Positions 43,948 to 56,169 of a stretch of 64,000 bases of DNA are shown here, piece after piece. A program made the position numbers and the translations under genes. This DNA comes from Arachis hypogaea (Eukaryota; Streptophyta; Magnoliopsida; Fabales; Fabaceae). The stretch spans positions 86,222,626 to 86,286,625 of the forward strand of contig NC_092048.1 of NCBI RefSeq assembly GCF_003086295.3. Reading direction: 5' to 3'. Under the pieces are notes generated by a model. It saw only the letters and a list, made by a program, of their open reading frames with translations. It was not told where the DNA came from and made no database searches. Position 1 is the stretch's first letter. Each line of letters opens with the position of its first letter.

Positions 43948-44275
43948 CAAAGGCACTCCAAAGCTTAAGTCAGTATATTATTTTATTCGAAATCTACCGA
44001 AAAAGAACACTTTACCTTGCTTTATATATGGTCGGCCATCGGTCTGTTACGCTTTTGTCATTTAAAGTCGTTCATGAAGAGTGGAGATAACGTATTTCTA
44101 CTTTCATACCGTTGCATTGTCGGTTATATTTGACTGTCTTATGACTCATGAAGAGATGAGCTTATAACGGACTATGCCGAGTTTATAGCTCATGAACGGT
44201 GAGTCCATAACGGGCAAATGCCGAGTTATAGCTCATGAATGGTAAATTCATAACGGAGCATGCCGAGTTAGATAC
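43948..44275 (-). repeat. Tat 5' LTR, right piece, end-truncated
   Basis: It continues the LTR from 32930 (CAAAGGCACTCC...). It stops at 'gccgagtta' (44270), whereas the other LTR goes on for about 25 bp to CCATATCA. What follows is GATACGATAC, so the LTR's outer end is missing. Confidence 0.8.
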
Positions 44276-44490
44276 GATACAAGATAACAAGAATATGTGG
44301 ATATATATATATATTGTTGAAGTAAATCATTTATGATGATGAGTTATGGAAGATTAATTGGTTGTGAATGTTGCTATTTGTTAATGAGCATGTAAGGTTA
44401 TAAGTAGTATGGGTTGATATACTCAAATGTTGGTAAGATTGAGGCTCTTGTGGGTGAGCATGATTTGAAGTGTGATTTTGATATGTGTAT

Positions 44491-47041
44491 TGATACGTGA
44501 AAATTAAGATTTCACACGTAACCGGCAAGTATACCGGGTCATATCAAGTAATAAAACTCACAAGAGTGAGGTCGATCCCACAGAGATTGGTAGCTTAAGC
44601 AACTTTGGTTAAATGGTAGCTTAGTTAGGCAAACATTGTTTTGTTTTCATGAGAATTTAATTCTTGAATGTAATTGCAGAAAATGTAATGACAAGTAATT
44701 AAAAGAACTAAAGTAAGGAAAGCAAATCAACTGACTGAAAGTAAATAACTGAAACTTAAATGGCAAGAAACTTAAATGACATCAAGAGTAAATTGCAAGA
44801 AAGTAGAGCGCAAGTAATAGAAAGCTGAATTTAAATAGCAGGAATGTGAAATTGCTTGAATGTAAAAGGGAATTGGGTAGTGGGCATTCAAAATAACTAA
44901 AGAACAAAGGAAATGAGAATTGATGGTAGAGATCACTAAGGATCAGAGGTGTAAATTCTCATGAATTGGTGATGATCAATTCCTTCTCAATCATGGGGAT
45001 AGATCCATGGCGGATTGTGAATAATTGAGCCCAATCTCTTGGTGGCTCAATTTCTCTCAACACAATCAATTGCCACTCTTGTGATCTAATTGTTCATGAG
45101 AAGAGATGAAGCTCAATAGCTAATCCTTCATGCCACACAATTCTCAGGATCTCAACCAAGGGTGGTTATATCTCGCATACCAACCCAAAGTATATAAATC
45201 AAGAGAATTATGAAAGGATGAACTCTAAACTAAATTCTATGAATCCTTTCTCAAGTTCATCACAAAATTCAAATAGATCCAACCTCCCTCTCGGTAGTGA
45301 TTGGATCTGTGAAGAACAAGAGTTTCCTCTTAGAGAAACCCACTTGAATTGAGAAGAAAAAAAAAGCTATTAATTCATTTAAATAAACAGAGCTCTTCCC
45401 CCTAGTGAAAATGGGGTTTAGTGAATCATTGCTCCAATTACAACTACAATTGCAAAATGGAAATTCAACTAAGTGTAGAGAAGAGAAGAATGAAGAAGAA
45501 GAATTCTTAAAACTGAAATTCAAAGCTACAAGAAAAAACAAAATAGAAGACCGGTTTGTTCTCCAAAATGCAGTAAAAAAAATAAAAGTAAAAGTGTAGT
45601 GTAAAAGTAAAATGTGTCAAAAGTTCCTCCTAAGTAAAAACATTCTCCTATTTATACTGGTCCTTAAGCTCTTTGAAAGGCCCTCAATCATGCTTGTTGG
45701 GTTAGCACATTGGGCTTTGTTCTTGTTGGATTAGCTAGCTCATGAGTGGAGTTGCTGGCCTTTAAGGAAAACAGAGAAAACAGAGAGCTTGTTCACATCA
45801 ATTCTAGCCCATTGAGCACGTTGCTGGCAAACACGCCTATGAAATTGCAAGTTAGCTACGTGCATGTAAGTTTCCCAGGGTTGGAGCTTCTTACAAGGGC
45901 GTTGCCAACTTGGTTTCCAAGTTGCCAACGTGCTTCCTGCTCCTTGGATTCAATTCTTGTGCTTGTTTTTGGAGCTTAAAGTTGCCTATAGTTTGAGCTT
46001 CAATTTTGTACTCCACTATAAACAATTATACATGGTTGGAAAGCTCTGAATGTCAGCTTTTTAACGCAACTGGAAGCACCTCAATTGGATCTCTGTAACT
46101 CAAGTTATGCCCCCATTGAAGAGGGTAAGGTCAGCGTGCCAAAATCGCAGGCGTTTTTGGTGAACACGCCTTTGTTCTTCCAAGTTGCCAACGCCTTCAG
46201 ATTCTGAAGCTCTAATTGAGTCCAGCTTTTGAAGCTTCAAACGGATGTCAACTCCATACTATGATATATGGTTGGAAAGCTCTGAATGTCTACTTTCTAA
46301 TGCCATTGAGAGTGCATCATTTGAGGCTCTACAACTCAAGATATACTCCATGGAAGAGGGCAAGGTCAGGCTGCCAGGGTCGCCGGCGTTATTGGCAAAC
46401 ACGCCTTCCTCCCAGCACGTTGGCAACGTGAATTGCCTCCTTCCCTCGGCCCAAAATCTCTGTCACAAGTGTTGTTGCTGGACACGCTTTCCTCTTATCA
46501 CGTTGGCAACGTGAGTTGCCCCCCAAGGTTGCCTAAGTTGCTGGCGTTGCCAATGAACACGCCCTTGCAACTCTAAGTTGGCAACGTGCTAGCCTCTTCC
46601 TCTTAGCTTCAAGTTTGCTGCATTGCCACTGAACACGCCAATGATCCTTCAAGTTGGCAATGTGCTTGTGGCTGCCTCCTAGCTCCAAGTTTGCTGCGTT
46701 GCCACTGAATACGCCAATGATCCTTCAAGTTGGCAACGTGCAAATAGCTTCCTTCTTTGCTCCAATGCCTTCTTGCTTCATCACCTATCATTAACCAAAG
46801 AAATTACCTCAATGTATTGCCATTCTATGCAACCAATTTCAAGAGATTCATTCATACTAATGCATTTATAAGCTTCTTGAATTATTTGCATGAATTTGGC
46901 CAACATTTACCTAGTTCTTGGTGTTTTAATGCATGAAGGTAAAATTCATCAAAGTGCTTGTTTATTTCAAAGAAAATGAATGAAACTAAGCTAAAACTGC
47001 TTAAACTAACTAGCTAATATAGCAAAGATGCAATTGCATCA
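44491..47041 (-). mobile_element. Solo LTR, Athila-like, with TGTAT target duplication
   Basis: Starts TGATACGTGA and ends TTGCATCA, 2551 bp, flanked by perfect 5-bp repeats TGTAT (44486-44490 and 47042-47046). No PBS, polypurine tract or coding domain inside. Near 44530-44590 it carries the GAGGTCGATCCCACAGAGAT block shared with Athila-type LTRs. At 46120-46780 it has a cluster of AACACGCC and TTGGCAACGTG words. Such solo LTRs arise by recombination between the two LTRs of an element. Confidence 0.9.
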
Positions 47042-48177
47042 TGTATATATATGGTGATTGATGAACTTGAATGCTTGATTTGAAATTGTGATATGGAATG
47101 TTGGTTATGAATTGAATCATTGAATCGAGATTTGGTTAAATATGGAAGAATTATTGGGCTGAGGGTTGAGTGAGGTTTGGAAATGATTAATGTTGGAATG
47201 GTTGAGTTTTAGTTTATTTGAATGAAATTGGAAAGTGTATGTTTTGGAAAATTGGAGGTTTATGAAATTGGTAAAAATGAAATTTTATTGAACTTTATGA
47301 ACTTGTGATATTGAGGCTGGATGATGAGATTTGTAACACCCTAATATTCAAATCCTTATGCTCGAGTCATAAATCAATGATAATAAGGTGGTACGACTCT
47401 CAGGGTGGATTTTTTTAATATATAGTTATAAGTAAAATTGAAAGGAGTATTAATCGAGAAGTCTGAAAAGGAGTAAAAATAAAATCGCGAAGACGTATCA
47501 CTCACGCATCGGCAACTAAAAGATAAAGCGTGAAGTCAAAAATGATATACAAATAAAGTCATAAAGGAGAGTAAGAGAAGGACGATATATAGATATATAA
47601 CATAAGTAAATAGCCACTAGTCGCAACCCGCGAAGTTTAGGCCGGCTAGGGTACAGTATGAAAGTAGTTGACAATAGTACCTTCTAATCTCTCCCAAAAG
47701 AAACATAAGAGCCTCTATAGGCAAGTTCAAAAGTGTTCAATACATAACATAAGCTTTTTCAAATAAAGGTGGAGAGATTCTAAGCAAAATATAAAGTAGA
47801 GAATATAAAGATCTTCGCCAACTCTTGGATGAACCACAACTCATTTCTGAGCACCTGGACCTGTATCTGAAAAACAAGAGATATATATGGAATGAGAACC
47901 CCCGACCCATGGGTTCCCAGTACGGTAAAAGTGCCAAATAAATACAATGCATTGTAATAAAAACCCACTAAGCATCCTAAACTTCTTTTCACCAAATATC
48001 CATCCTAGGTTCTCGTTAATCCATGAATAGGCAACTGTCATAAGGGAATGCTAAATCTGGTTCATATTCCTCATGCTTCCCAACTTTCTAACTCTCTGAC
48101 GATTCACAATCAAAATTATAAACGAAACCATCCCCAGCCATTCTGTTTCAGCAGTTCTATATCGTTACCTCATATCC

Positions 48178-49145
48178 TCACCTGGAGCAAGTGAAATCAC
48201 TTCACTGCGTCTACCCAGGAAGCTCAATTACCTCATTCAATAATCATCATCGTTATTTAATTACATCATCAACTCATCTCATCAAGAATAGCCCTCAGCG
48301 TCCACCGATACCAGCATGAGGGACCTCTCAGTTGTACAAACACAAGCAATACAGGCAAGTAATACACAATTAAAGTACAGGTAGAATAAGTAGCACATAA
48401 TCAGGTAACATAGCATATATGATATAGCAATCCAAAACAAATAGGCAAACCCAAACAATTCAAACATATGCAAATGATGTATGCCTGCCCTATGGCTGAT
48501 GAGTCTCATCTGTCAGTTATAAAGCCAACCCAACAAGTCCTGGTAGCTAACCATTGGACTGTTCCTCTGCCGTGCATCCCCAACTCAAGTTATTCACAAT
48601 CATAATCATAATCACACAACACCTACACTGGTGTTTATTCACGGGGGTGAGCTCATCTGGAACTTTCACAGTGTCCGGCCACACTTATGACATAGGGTCA
48701 ACAGAATCTTGGATCTCAACTTGGAGCAAGTAGAGCCAACCCACTGCATCTACCCAAGGAAATCCGAAACTCAGATAATTTCAAAAATCTCAAATCATAC
48801 TCGACTGGGAGCAAGTGGGGGCTAACCACTACATCTACCCCAGGAGTCTCAAAACCAAACTCGGAGCAAGTGGAATCACTCCATTGCATCTACCCAGGCA
48901 GGTATGTCTCACCACATCCTGGAGCAAGTGGATCAATGCCACTGCATCTACCCAAGCAGGTGTTCAAAAGCTCAACTTGGAGTAAGTGGAATCACCACTA
49001 CTGCCACTACTACCCAGGCGTCACAACCTCTAACCCGGAGTAAGTGGGACGAACCACAACCCTTGCGTCCACTCGGGAAGCCTCTATACTAACCAACCTG
49101 GAGCAAGTGGGGCGCAACCACAACCTTTGGATCTACCCAGGAGGT
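48178..49145. repeat. Imperfect tandem array of GGAGCAAGTGG...CATCTACCCAGG units
   Basis: At least eight copies of a block reading C(C/T)TGGAGCAAGTGG, about 15 variable bases, then CACTGCATCTACCCAGG. From about 48720 the spacing is a fairly regular 55-85 bp; an isolated unit lies near 48182. Confidence 0.8.
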
Positions 49146-49639
49146 ACAATCTCATATGCCCAGGAGGAACCAAGGAGGGGATCTTAACCTCCCACCATCT
49201 CGCTGAGGCAATTTTACAATACTAGGAGGACAGGGAAGGGGATCCTCACTTTCTTCGTTTCTCTGGGGTCGCACTTTCGAGAAAGAGAGTTCAAGATAAA
49301 ACAATCATTCAAAACCATATTTTCATTTTCAGCCATAAATCAATATTTATCATAGCTATCTGGCTCATAACATAACCCATAACCAGCCAATAATCATTAT
49401 TAAATACAGCTCTTCGGCTCACAGCATACACCGCACTTCTATCATCACCTTCAGTAACTCATACAATCATCATTACTCATCATTCATCATTGATTCTCAC
49501 TTTAATTCATCCACAAGTTACCACATATCCTAGCTTCCTTTCATCACTAGGCATACAATAAAGATTTAAGACTTAGAGGATGAGAATAGAGGGTTAAAAG
49601 TCTGAAATTCGGCTTTAAAGACTCAAAAATCAACCTTTG

Positions 49640-49920
49640 CTGGAAACAGGGTCACGCGTGCGCGTCGCCCACGCTCACGCGTGGAAGGCTGAAAAGTAGA
49701 GTGACGCGTGAGCGTCACCCATGCGCATGCGTGGGAGTCAGAAAAGTAGTGTGACGCGTGCGCGTCAACCATGCGTACGCGTGGGTGCGTTTTGTGCGTC
49801 TCGCACAAAACCAGCACAATACCCGCACAAATATCTGGATTTTCTATGAGGTATTCGCATCCGTGCAGCAACGCGTACGCATCAACTAGGCGCACGCGTG
49901 GGTGATTAAAAATCGAGTCT
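49640..49920. repeat. Cluster of ACGCGTGCGCGT-type palindromes
   Basis: About five repeats built on GTGACGCGTG(C/A)GCGTCACCCA and TGCG(C/T)A(C/T)GCGTGGG in the solo LTR, strongly CpG-rich compared with its surroundings. Confidence 0.85.
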
Positions 49921-52900
49921 TACGCCGTGCGCATGGAAGCACAATTTTTCAAAATTTTTACTAAGTTACAAAGCTGCAGAATTACATTTTCAAACCCCAA
50001 ACTTCCAACACACATAACTTCTTCTACAAAATTTCTTTTTCAACCATTTCTAAACCGTTGGAAAGATTGTTGAATAAACTTTCATAAGAATCCAATTTTG
50101 AAGAATTCCAAACTCCGTGGGCTGAGTTACGAACTGCCAAAGTTGGTCAAAATTAGTTTTTATCCAAAACTAGAAATCACCAATTTTTCCAATGTTCACA
50201 AGCTAAATTCATTTCCAATCATCCAAATAACCACGTCCCAACCACATTCACATAATTACACTTAACTAAAACCAAACCTACCTCATCTACACAATTTTAC
50301 CCAGAACTATCAAATTCTTCAAACTCTTTTATTCAATAATCAAACCAATTATTCACACATTCAATATCTAAAATCCATCCAATCTCTTATATCATCACAC
50401 AATACACACATCAACTTACCTTCCTTACCTCTTTCCGGCCTCTGGCCTAAAATCCACGGCCTCCAGCCCAAATTCACAATTTAATTACCTATTTCACAAA
50501 CCAATATTCATTATCCAATTCATCAAATTCTCAACACACCAAACATACAAATTCACACAATTCTCAACCCAATCATTAATTCACATTACATATCAACTAT
50601 GCATATTAATACCAACCATTTGCACAATCCAAACTTATCCTAGGGCCATCTAGCCTAGGAATTCTCATCACACCACACGGTACTTAAATGAAACTTAAAC
50701 TGTACCTCTTGTAGCCAAAATAATTGAGCTTCTTCTTGAGAGTCTCCACTAACTCTTAGCTCCAAGCCTCACCAAGGCTCCACAAGCAAGTTGAATCTTC
50801 CCATTGTGCACCAAAATCATCCAATACTCTAACATAACCAATTTCACATATATACATTAACCTAGGGTTCATGAAATTGATAAATCACAAGGGTTTGAGT
50901 ACTTTTTACCTCAGCCCATATGAAATAGGGATAGAACCTACTTAGAATCCATGTTAGAATATCCCTAAACAACCAAAATCACAAGATTTTAACACTAACT
51001 ATCCAAAAATGCGTAATAGTGGAGAATTTTGAAAACTGGGCAAAGATGAATGAAATACTCACCACAAAACTTAGATAGAATTGTAGAGGATGAGAAGAGC
51101 GACGCGTGGTCGCAAATGGCTCGCCAATCGGAGTTTCGGATCAAAAGTAATGGTGATTTGAAGTTTGATGGAGATAGGATTTTCTCTCTTCTTCCTCCCT
51201 TCTCCATAGCTGTGCCCCTCTCTCATTTTTCTAGGTTAAATGAGTTGAAATACTCATAACTAATGTTTATATATGTTGGGTCTTGGGCCTACTTGGGCCC
51301 GGTTCACTTATTTTAGTCCGTTGGCCCAATTTTGGGCCAAAACCTTTAAGATTAAAGTTTTAAATTGCTTTTTAAATATTTTTATCTTTCCTAATTATAA
51401 CTCCTAATTTCTTGGCCTTATTCACTTATAATTAATTTTTTCAGCTACAGTACCAGACAGATCTCAGCTGGTACTACCGGTCAAAATTTCAGTGCGCGTT
51501 TTTACGCAGAAAACTATGTTTTCTGACTCAGAAAAATCCACTGAGTCCAAATATCATATTTAAAGTATCAAATTCTGATTGCTAGATTTTATAACCATAT
51601 TTGTTTCTATTTAATTTATTATTTAATTAATTATGATTTGACCGGGTTTTACAAGATTGATTATGTGATTGTGATATACTTTGTTCTCTGTCGTAGGGGC
51701 TGTGGCAGTCTCCTGCCTACATTCGGATATGAGGCCTATGGCAGTCTGTCACTCACGTGACATGCATTATTTTGGTAAGTCACCATGCGCCCCGGGCAAG
51801 GGCTGTGGTAGTCTCCTGCTTGTCGAGGTACTGGTACCGGCGTAGGGTCTGTGGCATTCTCCCGCCTACGTTGAGATGTGAGGATTGAAGCTGGGCTTTC
51901 CACTCACATTTCTCTCTGGTTGCAAGGTGGTAGGGCGGTAACCCACAAAATCATGCAGCATCCAAAGGAAGGTGGTAGGTCACTTTCCATCGGAACATTT
52001 CCCTCTGAAAGGAGAAGGTGGTAGGGTACTCATCCCTCGGAATTATTCCTCCTGAGTATGGACAACTGAGAGACTAATCTGGGAGTTGCCATCTGGATTT
52101 TCTGTCGGGGTTGGCTTTATAACCGACAAGTGATATCACGAGCCATAGGATAGGCATTCATCATATGCATCTTCTATATGCTTGCTTGCTTTGATTACTT
52201 GAGTTATGCCTATTTGAATAACATGCCTAAATGCTAGTTGAATTACCTGCTATATATGTATATTACTTGTATTTTACTTGATTGTATTATCTGTGATTGT
52301 CTGGTGCTGAAGAGGTTAGGTAGGCGGTAGCGATGGGATCACGTGGAGGGTAGGTTAGTGAAGGCTGTGGGATACAGTAGTGTGATTGGTATTAGTTAGA
52401 AATCCTCTAAGTTAGATAACCCTATTTATGGTTTATGGTTTAATTTATTTACCTCGTTAAGCTTGAATATCTATATTCAATGTGAAGTTCTAGGATTGCC
52501 TTTGGCGTCCCGGAACCTTATATCTTACTTATTGAGCACTGTTACCATACTGAGAACCTCCGGTTCTCATACCATATGTTGTTGTTTTTCAGATGCAGGT
52601 TGTAAGCCACCTCAGTGAGTTGCGAGATGGTAATGGAGCGGAAGATCTTTTATCACCTTTTGTAGTTTGATATGTTCGATGTGGTTACTCTCTCATCCTT
52701 TGTATATTTAACTTTGTTGCCTTAGAGGCTTTATTTCTGAGAACTTTGAGAGATATGTTGTTGCTATTTTAAGCTTCAAAACTTTGTTGTATTCAGTTTG
52801 ACTAGTCGGTCTAAACTTCGCAGGTTGTGACTAGTCCTCTTTTTGTATATCATACTTATATATATATCTTATGTATCCTGGAGCTATCTACAAGGTTTTA

Positions 52901-53137
52901 TATATATATATATTATGTCTTGTTCTGTTCGTACCTACGTATCGTGTGTGAATGCTTCGCGTTTTGTAATTCCACTTTATGCGACTTTGAGCTTTTGTTC
53001 CTTCATCAGGCTTCGAATTATATAAATTCTTGAATATATATACTATAATTTGAGCTTTAGAACTCCTGTGACACTTTGTTATCCTTTGCTTTATGGCTAG
53101 AGGTAGGGCTTAGGGTAACGAGGTGTTACATTATCCA

Positions 53138-53833
53138 CAAAAATTGTGGATGAAAACCAACAATTCCACACAAAAATCTACTCAAAACTGAAACCTAAAT
53201 TTTGTAAATTCATAGAGCTAAAGAATGCGGAGAGAGTTTTGAAGTCTTACCAACAAACTTTAGATAGAACTAACGGGCTCGGCAAAAGTTTCGCGTGGCC
53301 GCAAACCGTTCGTGAATCGGAGTTTCTTAGCTCAAGTTACAAGAGAAAGAAGGAGAAGATGAATTGTGTTCTTCATCCCTCTTCTCTCAGCTCATGCAGC
53401 TATGTTTGTGTTGTTTTGAGTGAGGAATGAGCTGAATGCTCATTAAAGAAGGGTTTGTTATGTTGGGTTTGGGCCCAACTTGAGCCCTAGTCCAACCTAT
53501 TAACGTTTTTAACTCGTTTGGTCCAACTTTGGGCCAAACCATTAGAATTAGCGCCCGGTTTTCAACTTTAATTATTTTCTTAAGTTTTTTCTACCGTTTT
53601 TATTATTCTCACACAGTACCAGACAAACTTAAGCTGTAACTGTCGGCTAATTTACCGGTATGCATTTTTACGGAATTTTTAGGAGAAAATTACATTTTCC
53701 AACTTAGAAAAATCTACTGAGTCCAAATATCTTATTTAAATTTTCTAATTAACATTATAAATTTTTGAACCTATTACGGGCAATTAAATTATCTTAATTA
53801 AGTGGTTAATTAATTCCAATTCTTATATTCTCC
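53138..53833 (-). repeat. Truncated 3' LTR of the chromovirus
   Basis: Matches the sense-start third of the Tekay-like solo LTR in the same orientation: GACTCAGTAGATTTTTCTAA, CTGGTACTG, the GGGCCAAA... word cluster. It begins just after the polypurine-like GGCAGGGAGAATA next to the pol end. At 53137/53138 it meets the oppositely oriented LTR end. Confidence 0.65.
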
Positions 53834-53849
53834 CTGCCAAGTAAGAAAT

Positions 53850-56090
53850 TTTATCCCCAAAATTTAGTGATTACCTGAGAATAACTCGGGATAATCCTTC
53901 CGCATCTCTGACTCCGATTCCCAAGTGTGCTCTTCCACTCCAACTCTCTTCCAAGCTATCTTAACCAACGAAACTTCTTTTCCTCGCAGCTTCTCGACAC
54001 TCACATTGTCGATTCTCACCGGTCGGACTTGAAATGTCAAATTCTCCTTCAACTCAACCGACTCGGGCTCAAACACATAAGTCGCATCCAATGTGTACTT
54101 ACGAAATTGTGACACATGTAGACGAATGCGGCGGCAAAGCTACTTGATATGCCACCGGCCCCACTCGTCTCAAGACCTCAAAAGGTCCAATGAACCTCGG
54201 ATTCAACTTCTTAGTTTTGACCGCCCTTCCAATTCCAGTTGTTAGAGTAACCCTTAGAAATACATGCTCACCCACTCCAAATTCCAACGGTTTCCTTCTC
54301 TAATCCACATAACTCTCCTGTCAGCTCTGTGCAATTAAGATTCTGACTCTAATCTGTTTAATCTTCTCAGTGGTCTCTGTTACCAAATCCTTGGCAAACC
54401 AGTTACAAAGTCCATTTAAATTCCTTCCCACTTCCACTGAGGAATTTCAAATAGTTGTAACATCCCCGACGGTCTCTGGTACTCTATCTTCACCTTCTGA
54501 CACGTCAGACACGTCAGACACATAGACACAAGTATAGCTACATCACTCTTCATCCCAGGCCACCAGAACATCCTCTTCAAATCATGATACATCTTCGTAC
54601 TTCCTGCATAAATAGAGAATCCACTGTTTTGAGCTTTCGACAACAATTCTTGCCTCAAACTTCCAACATCCAGGACACAAATCCTCCCCTTATACCTCCA
54701 AAACCCTTCATTGTCCCTAGTAAACTCTCCATGCCTCTCCAAACCAATCGGTAGAAACAATTTCTAAAGTTCTTGCCCATTTTGCTGAGCCCTCTGAATT
54801 TCCGACTTGAAGGCACTTGAAATTTGCAACTGATTCAAACAAGCTCTCCCCTCAACTTCACCAATATCTAACTTAAGCTTTGCAAACTTATCTACTAACT
54901 CCTCTTTTTTTATCTTTATCCAAGCGACAGTTAAAGACTTTTGGCTCAAGGCATCTGCTACAACGTTTGCCTTCCCAGGGTGATAACTTAGTTCAAAATC
55001 ATAATCCTTCAGTAGCTCCATCTATCTCTTCTGACACATATTGAGCTCTTTCTGATTAAAGATGTACTTGAGACTCTTGTGATCAGAAAATACTCTAAAC
55101 CTTGCTCCGTACAAGTAGTGCCTCTAAATCTTCAACGCAAACACCACTGCCGCCAATTCCAAGTCATGAGTTGGGTAATTTACCTCATGTAGTCTCAGCT
55201 GATGCGAAGCCTAAGCTACCATATTCCGGTGTTGCATTAATACATAACCCAAACCCTTCAACGAGACACCACAGTAAACCTCAAATGTTTCGTGTGGTTT
55301 AGGTAAAATTAAAACAGGCACTGAAGTTAATTTCTCCTTTAAAGCTTGAAAGCTCTCCTCACATTCTGACATCCACACAAACAGCACCTCCTTTCGGGTT
55401 AACTTAGTCATCGGTAATGCAATTTTAGAAAATCTCTTGACGAATCTTCTGTAATATCCAGCCAATCCCAAGAAACTCCTAACCTTTGTTACCATAGTCG
55501 GCCTCTCCCATTCTATCCCCACCTCCACTTTCGAAGGATCCACTGCTATTCCACTTTTACTCACTACGTGGCCTAAGAACTTCACCTCTTCTTTTCAGAA
55601 CTCACACTTAGATAATTTTGTATACAATTTACGCTCTTTCAGGATTTGCAACACGATTCTCAGGTACTCTTCATGTTCTTCTGTAGTCTTCGAGTAAACT
55701 AAAATGCCATCAATGAATACCACCACGAATTTGTCCAGAAAGGGACGAAATATTCTGTTCATGTAATCCACGAATACAACGGGTGCATTCGTCAACCTAA
55801 ATGACATCATCGCGAACTTGTAGTGTCTAAAGTGCGTCCTAAATGCCGATTTTAGAATATCATCTTCCTTCACCTTTATCTGATTATATTCGGATCTCAA
55901 ATCAATCTTGAAAAACACCCGAACTCCTCGCAATTGATACATTAAGTCATCTATCCTCGGCAATGGCTACTTGTTCTTTACAGTCACTTTGTTTAACTAA
56001 CGATAATCCACACAGAGTCGTATTCCTCCATCTTTCTTCTTTACCAATAAAACTAGCACTCCCTACGGAGACAAACTTGATGACTTACAT
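53850..56090 (-). pseudogene. Chromovirus (Tekay/Del-like) pol, heavily degraded
   Basis: In minus sense: RT pieces ([37 protein letters not shown]; the active site reads FIDG rather than FIDD), RNase H ([53 protein letters not shown]), then the integrase zinc-finger part (YHDLKRMFWWPGMKSDVAI and CQKVKIEYQRPSG). Next comes a jump to the integrase C-terminus (LNPRFIGPFEVLRRVGPVAY) and a chromodomain (VSLVKIAWKRVGVEEHTWE) ending at 53864. The integrase catalytic core is deleted around 54300-54415. Several stops separate the pieces. The chromodomain targets new insertions to chromatin in intact relatives. Protease and gag are lost at about 56090. Confidence 0.88.
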
Positions 56091-56169
56091 TATCTATCTC
56101 TTTCTCTTATCTAAAAGGACCATAGAAATAGTGAAATCTCATTCAATTAATGTAATTTCATGAACTAAA

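Larger units (their letters stand above)
15648..44275 (-). mobile_element. Tat-lineage Ty3/gypsy retrotransposon with two nested insertions
   Basis: Read on the minus strand it runs: 5' LTR (44270-43948 and 32930-32797, split by another element), PBS (32795-32779), gag (32728-31453), an insertion (31452-21970), RT, RNase H, a second RNase H, integrase (21969-18954), an oppositely oriented gene (16590-18435) and the 3' LTR (16171-15648). The PBS word TTGGCGCCCACCGTGG, the archaeal-type RNase H before integrase and the antisense downstream gene are all features of the Tat group (Ogre/Grande/Retand). Protease is missing at the nested insertion and the coding parts contain stops. A possible GATAC duplication flanks it (15643-15647; 44276-44280), but the 5' LTR end is truncated, so this is uncertain. 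Confidence 0.85.
47332..51653 (-). mobile_element. Solo LTR, Tekay/Del-like, with AGATT target duplication
   Basis: Starts TGTAACACCC and ends CCGGGTTTTACA in plus orientation, 4322 bp, flanked by perfect AGATT repeats (47327-47331 and 51654-51658). Sense is minus, judged by the TGTAAAACCCGG start, as in chromovirus LTRs. It contains a tandem array (48178-49145) and a CpG-rich palindrome cluster (49640-49920). Segments at 51050-51600 resemble 53220-53760 in the flanking chromovirus LTR, so the families are related. No coding domain is present. Confidence 0.9.
44281..53137 (+). mobile_element. Remnant plus-sense Tekay/Del-like LTR split by two solo LTRs
   Basis: Pieces 44281-44485, 47042-47331 and 51654-53137 read through each other once the two insertions are removed. 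It ends GGTAGGGCTTAGGGTAACGA then GGTGTTACA at 53137, the typical chromovirus LTR right end. It is similar to the reverse complement of 47332-48200 in the nested solo LTR (for example the 'ctagtcgcaacccgcgaagt' region against 52800-52830). Its left portion is lost at the Tat junction. Confidence 0.6.

Noticed and set aside
44331..46791. Several ORFs of 60-90 codons between 44331 and 46791
   Set aside because: All but the first lie in the solo LTR (44491-47041), overlap its GC-word cluster or random sequence, and show no retroelement or host domain. The first spans the LTR border.
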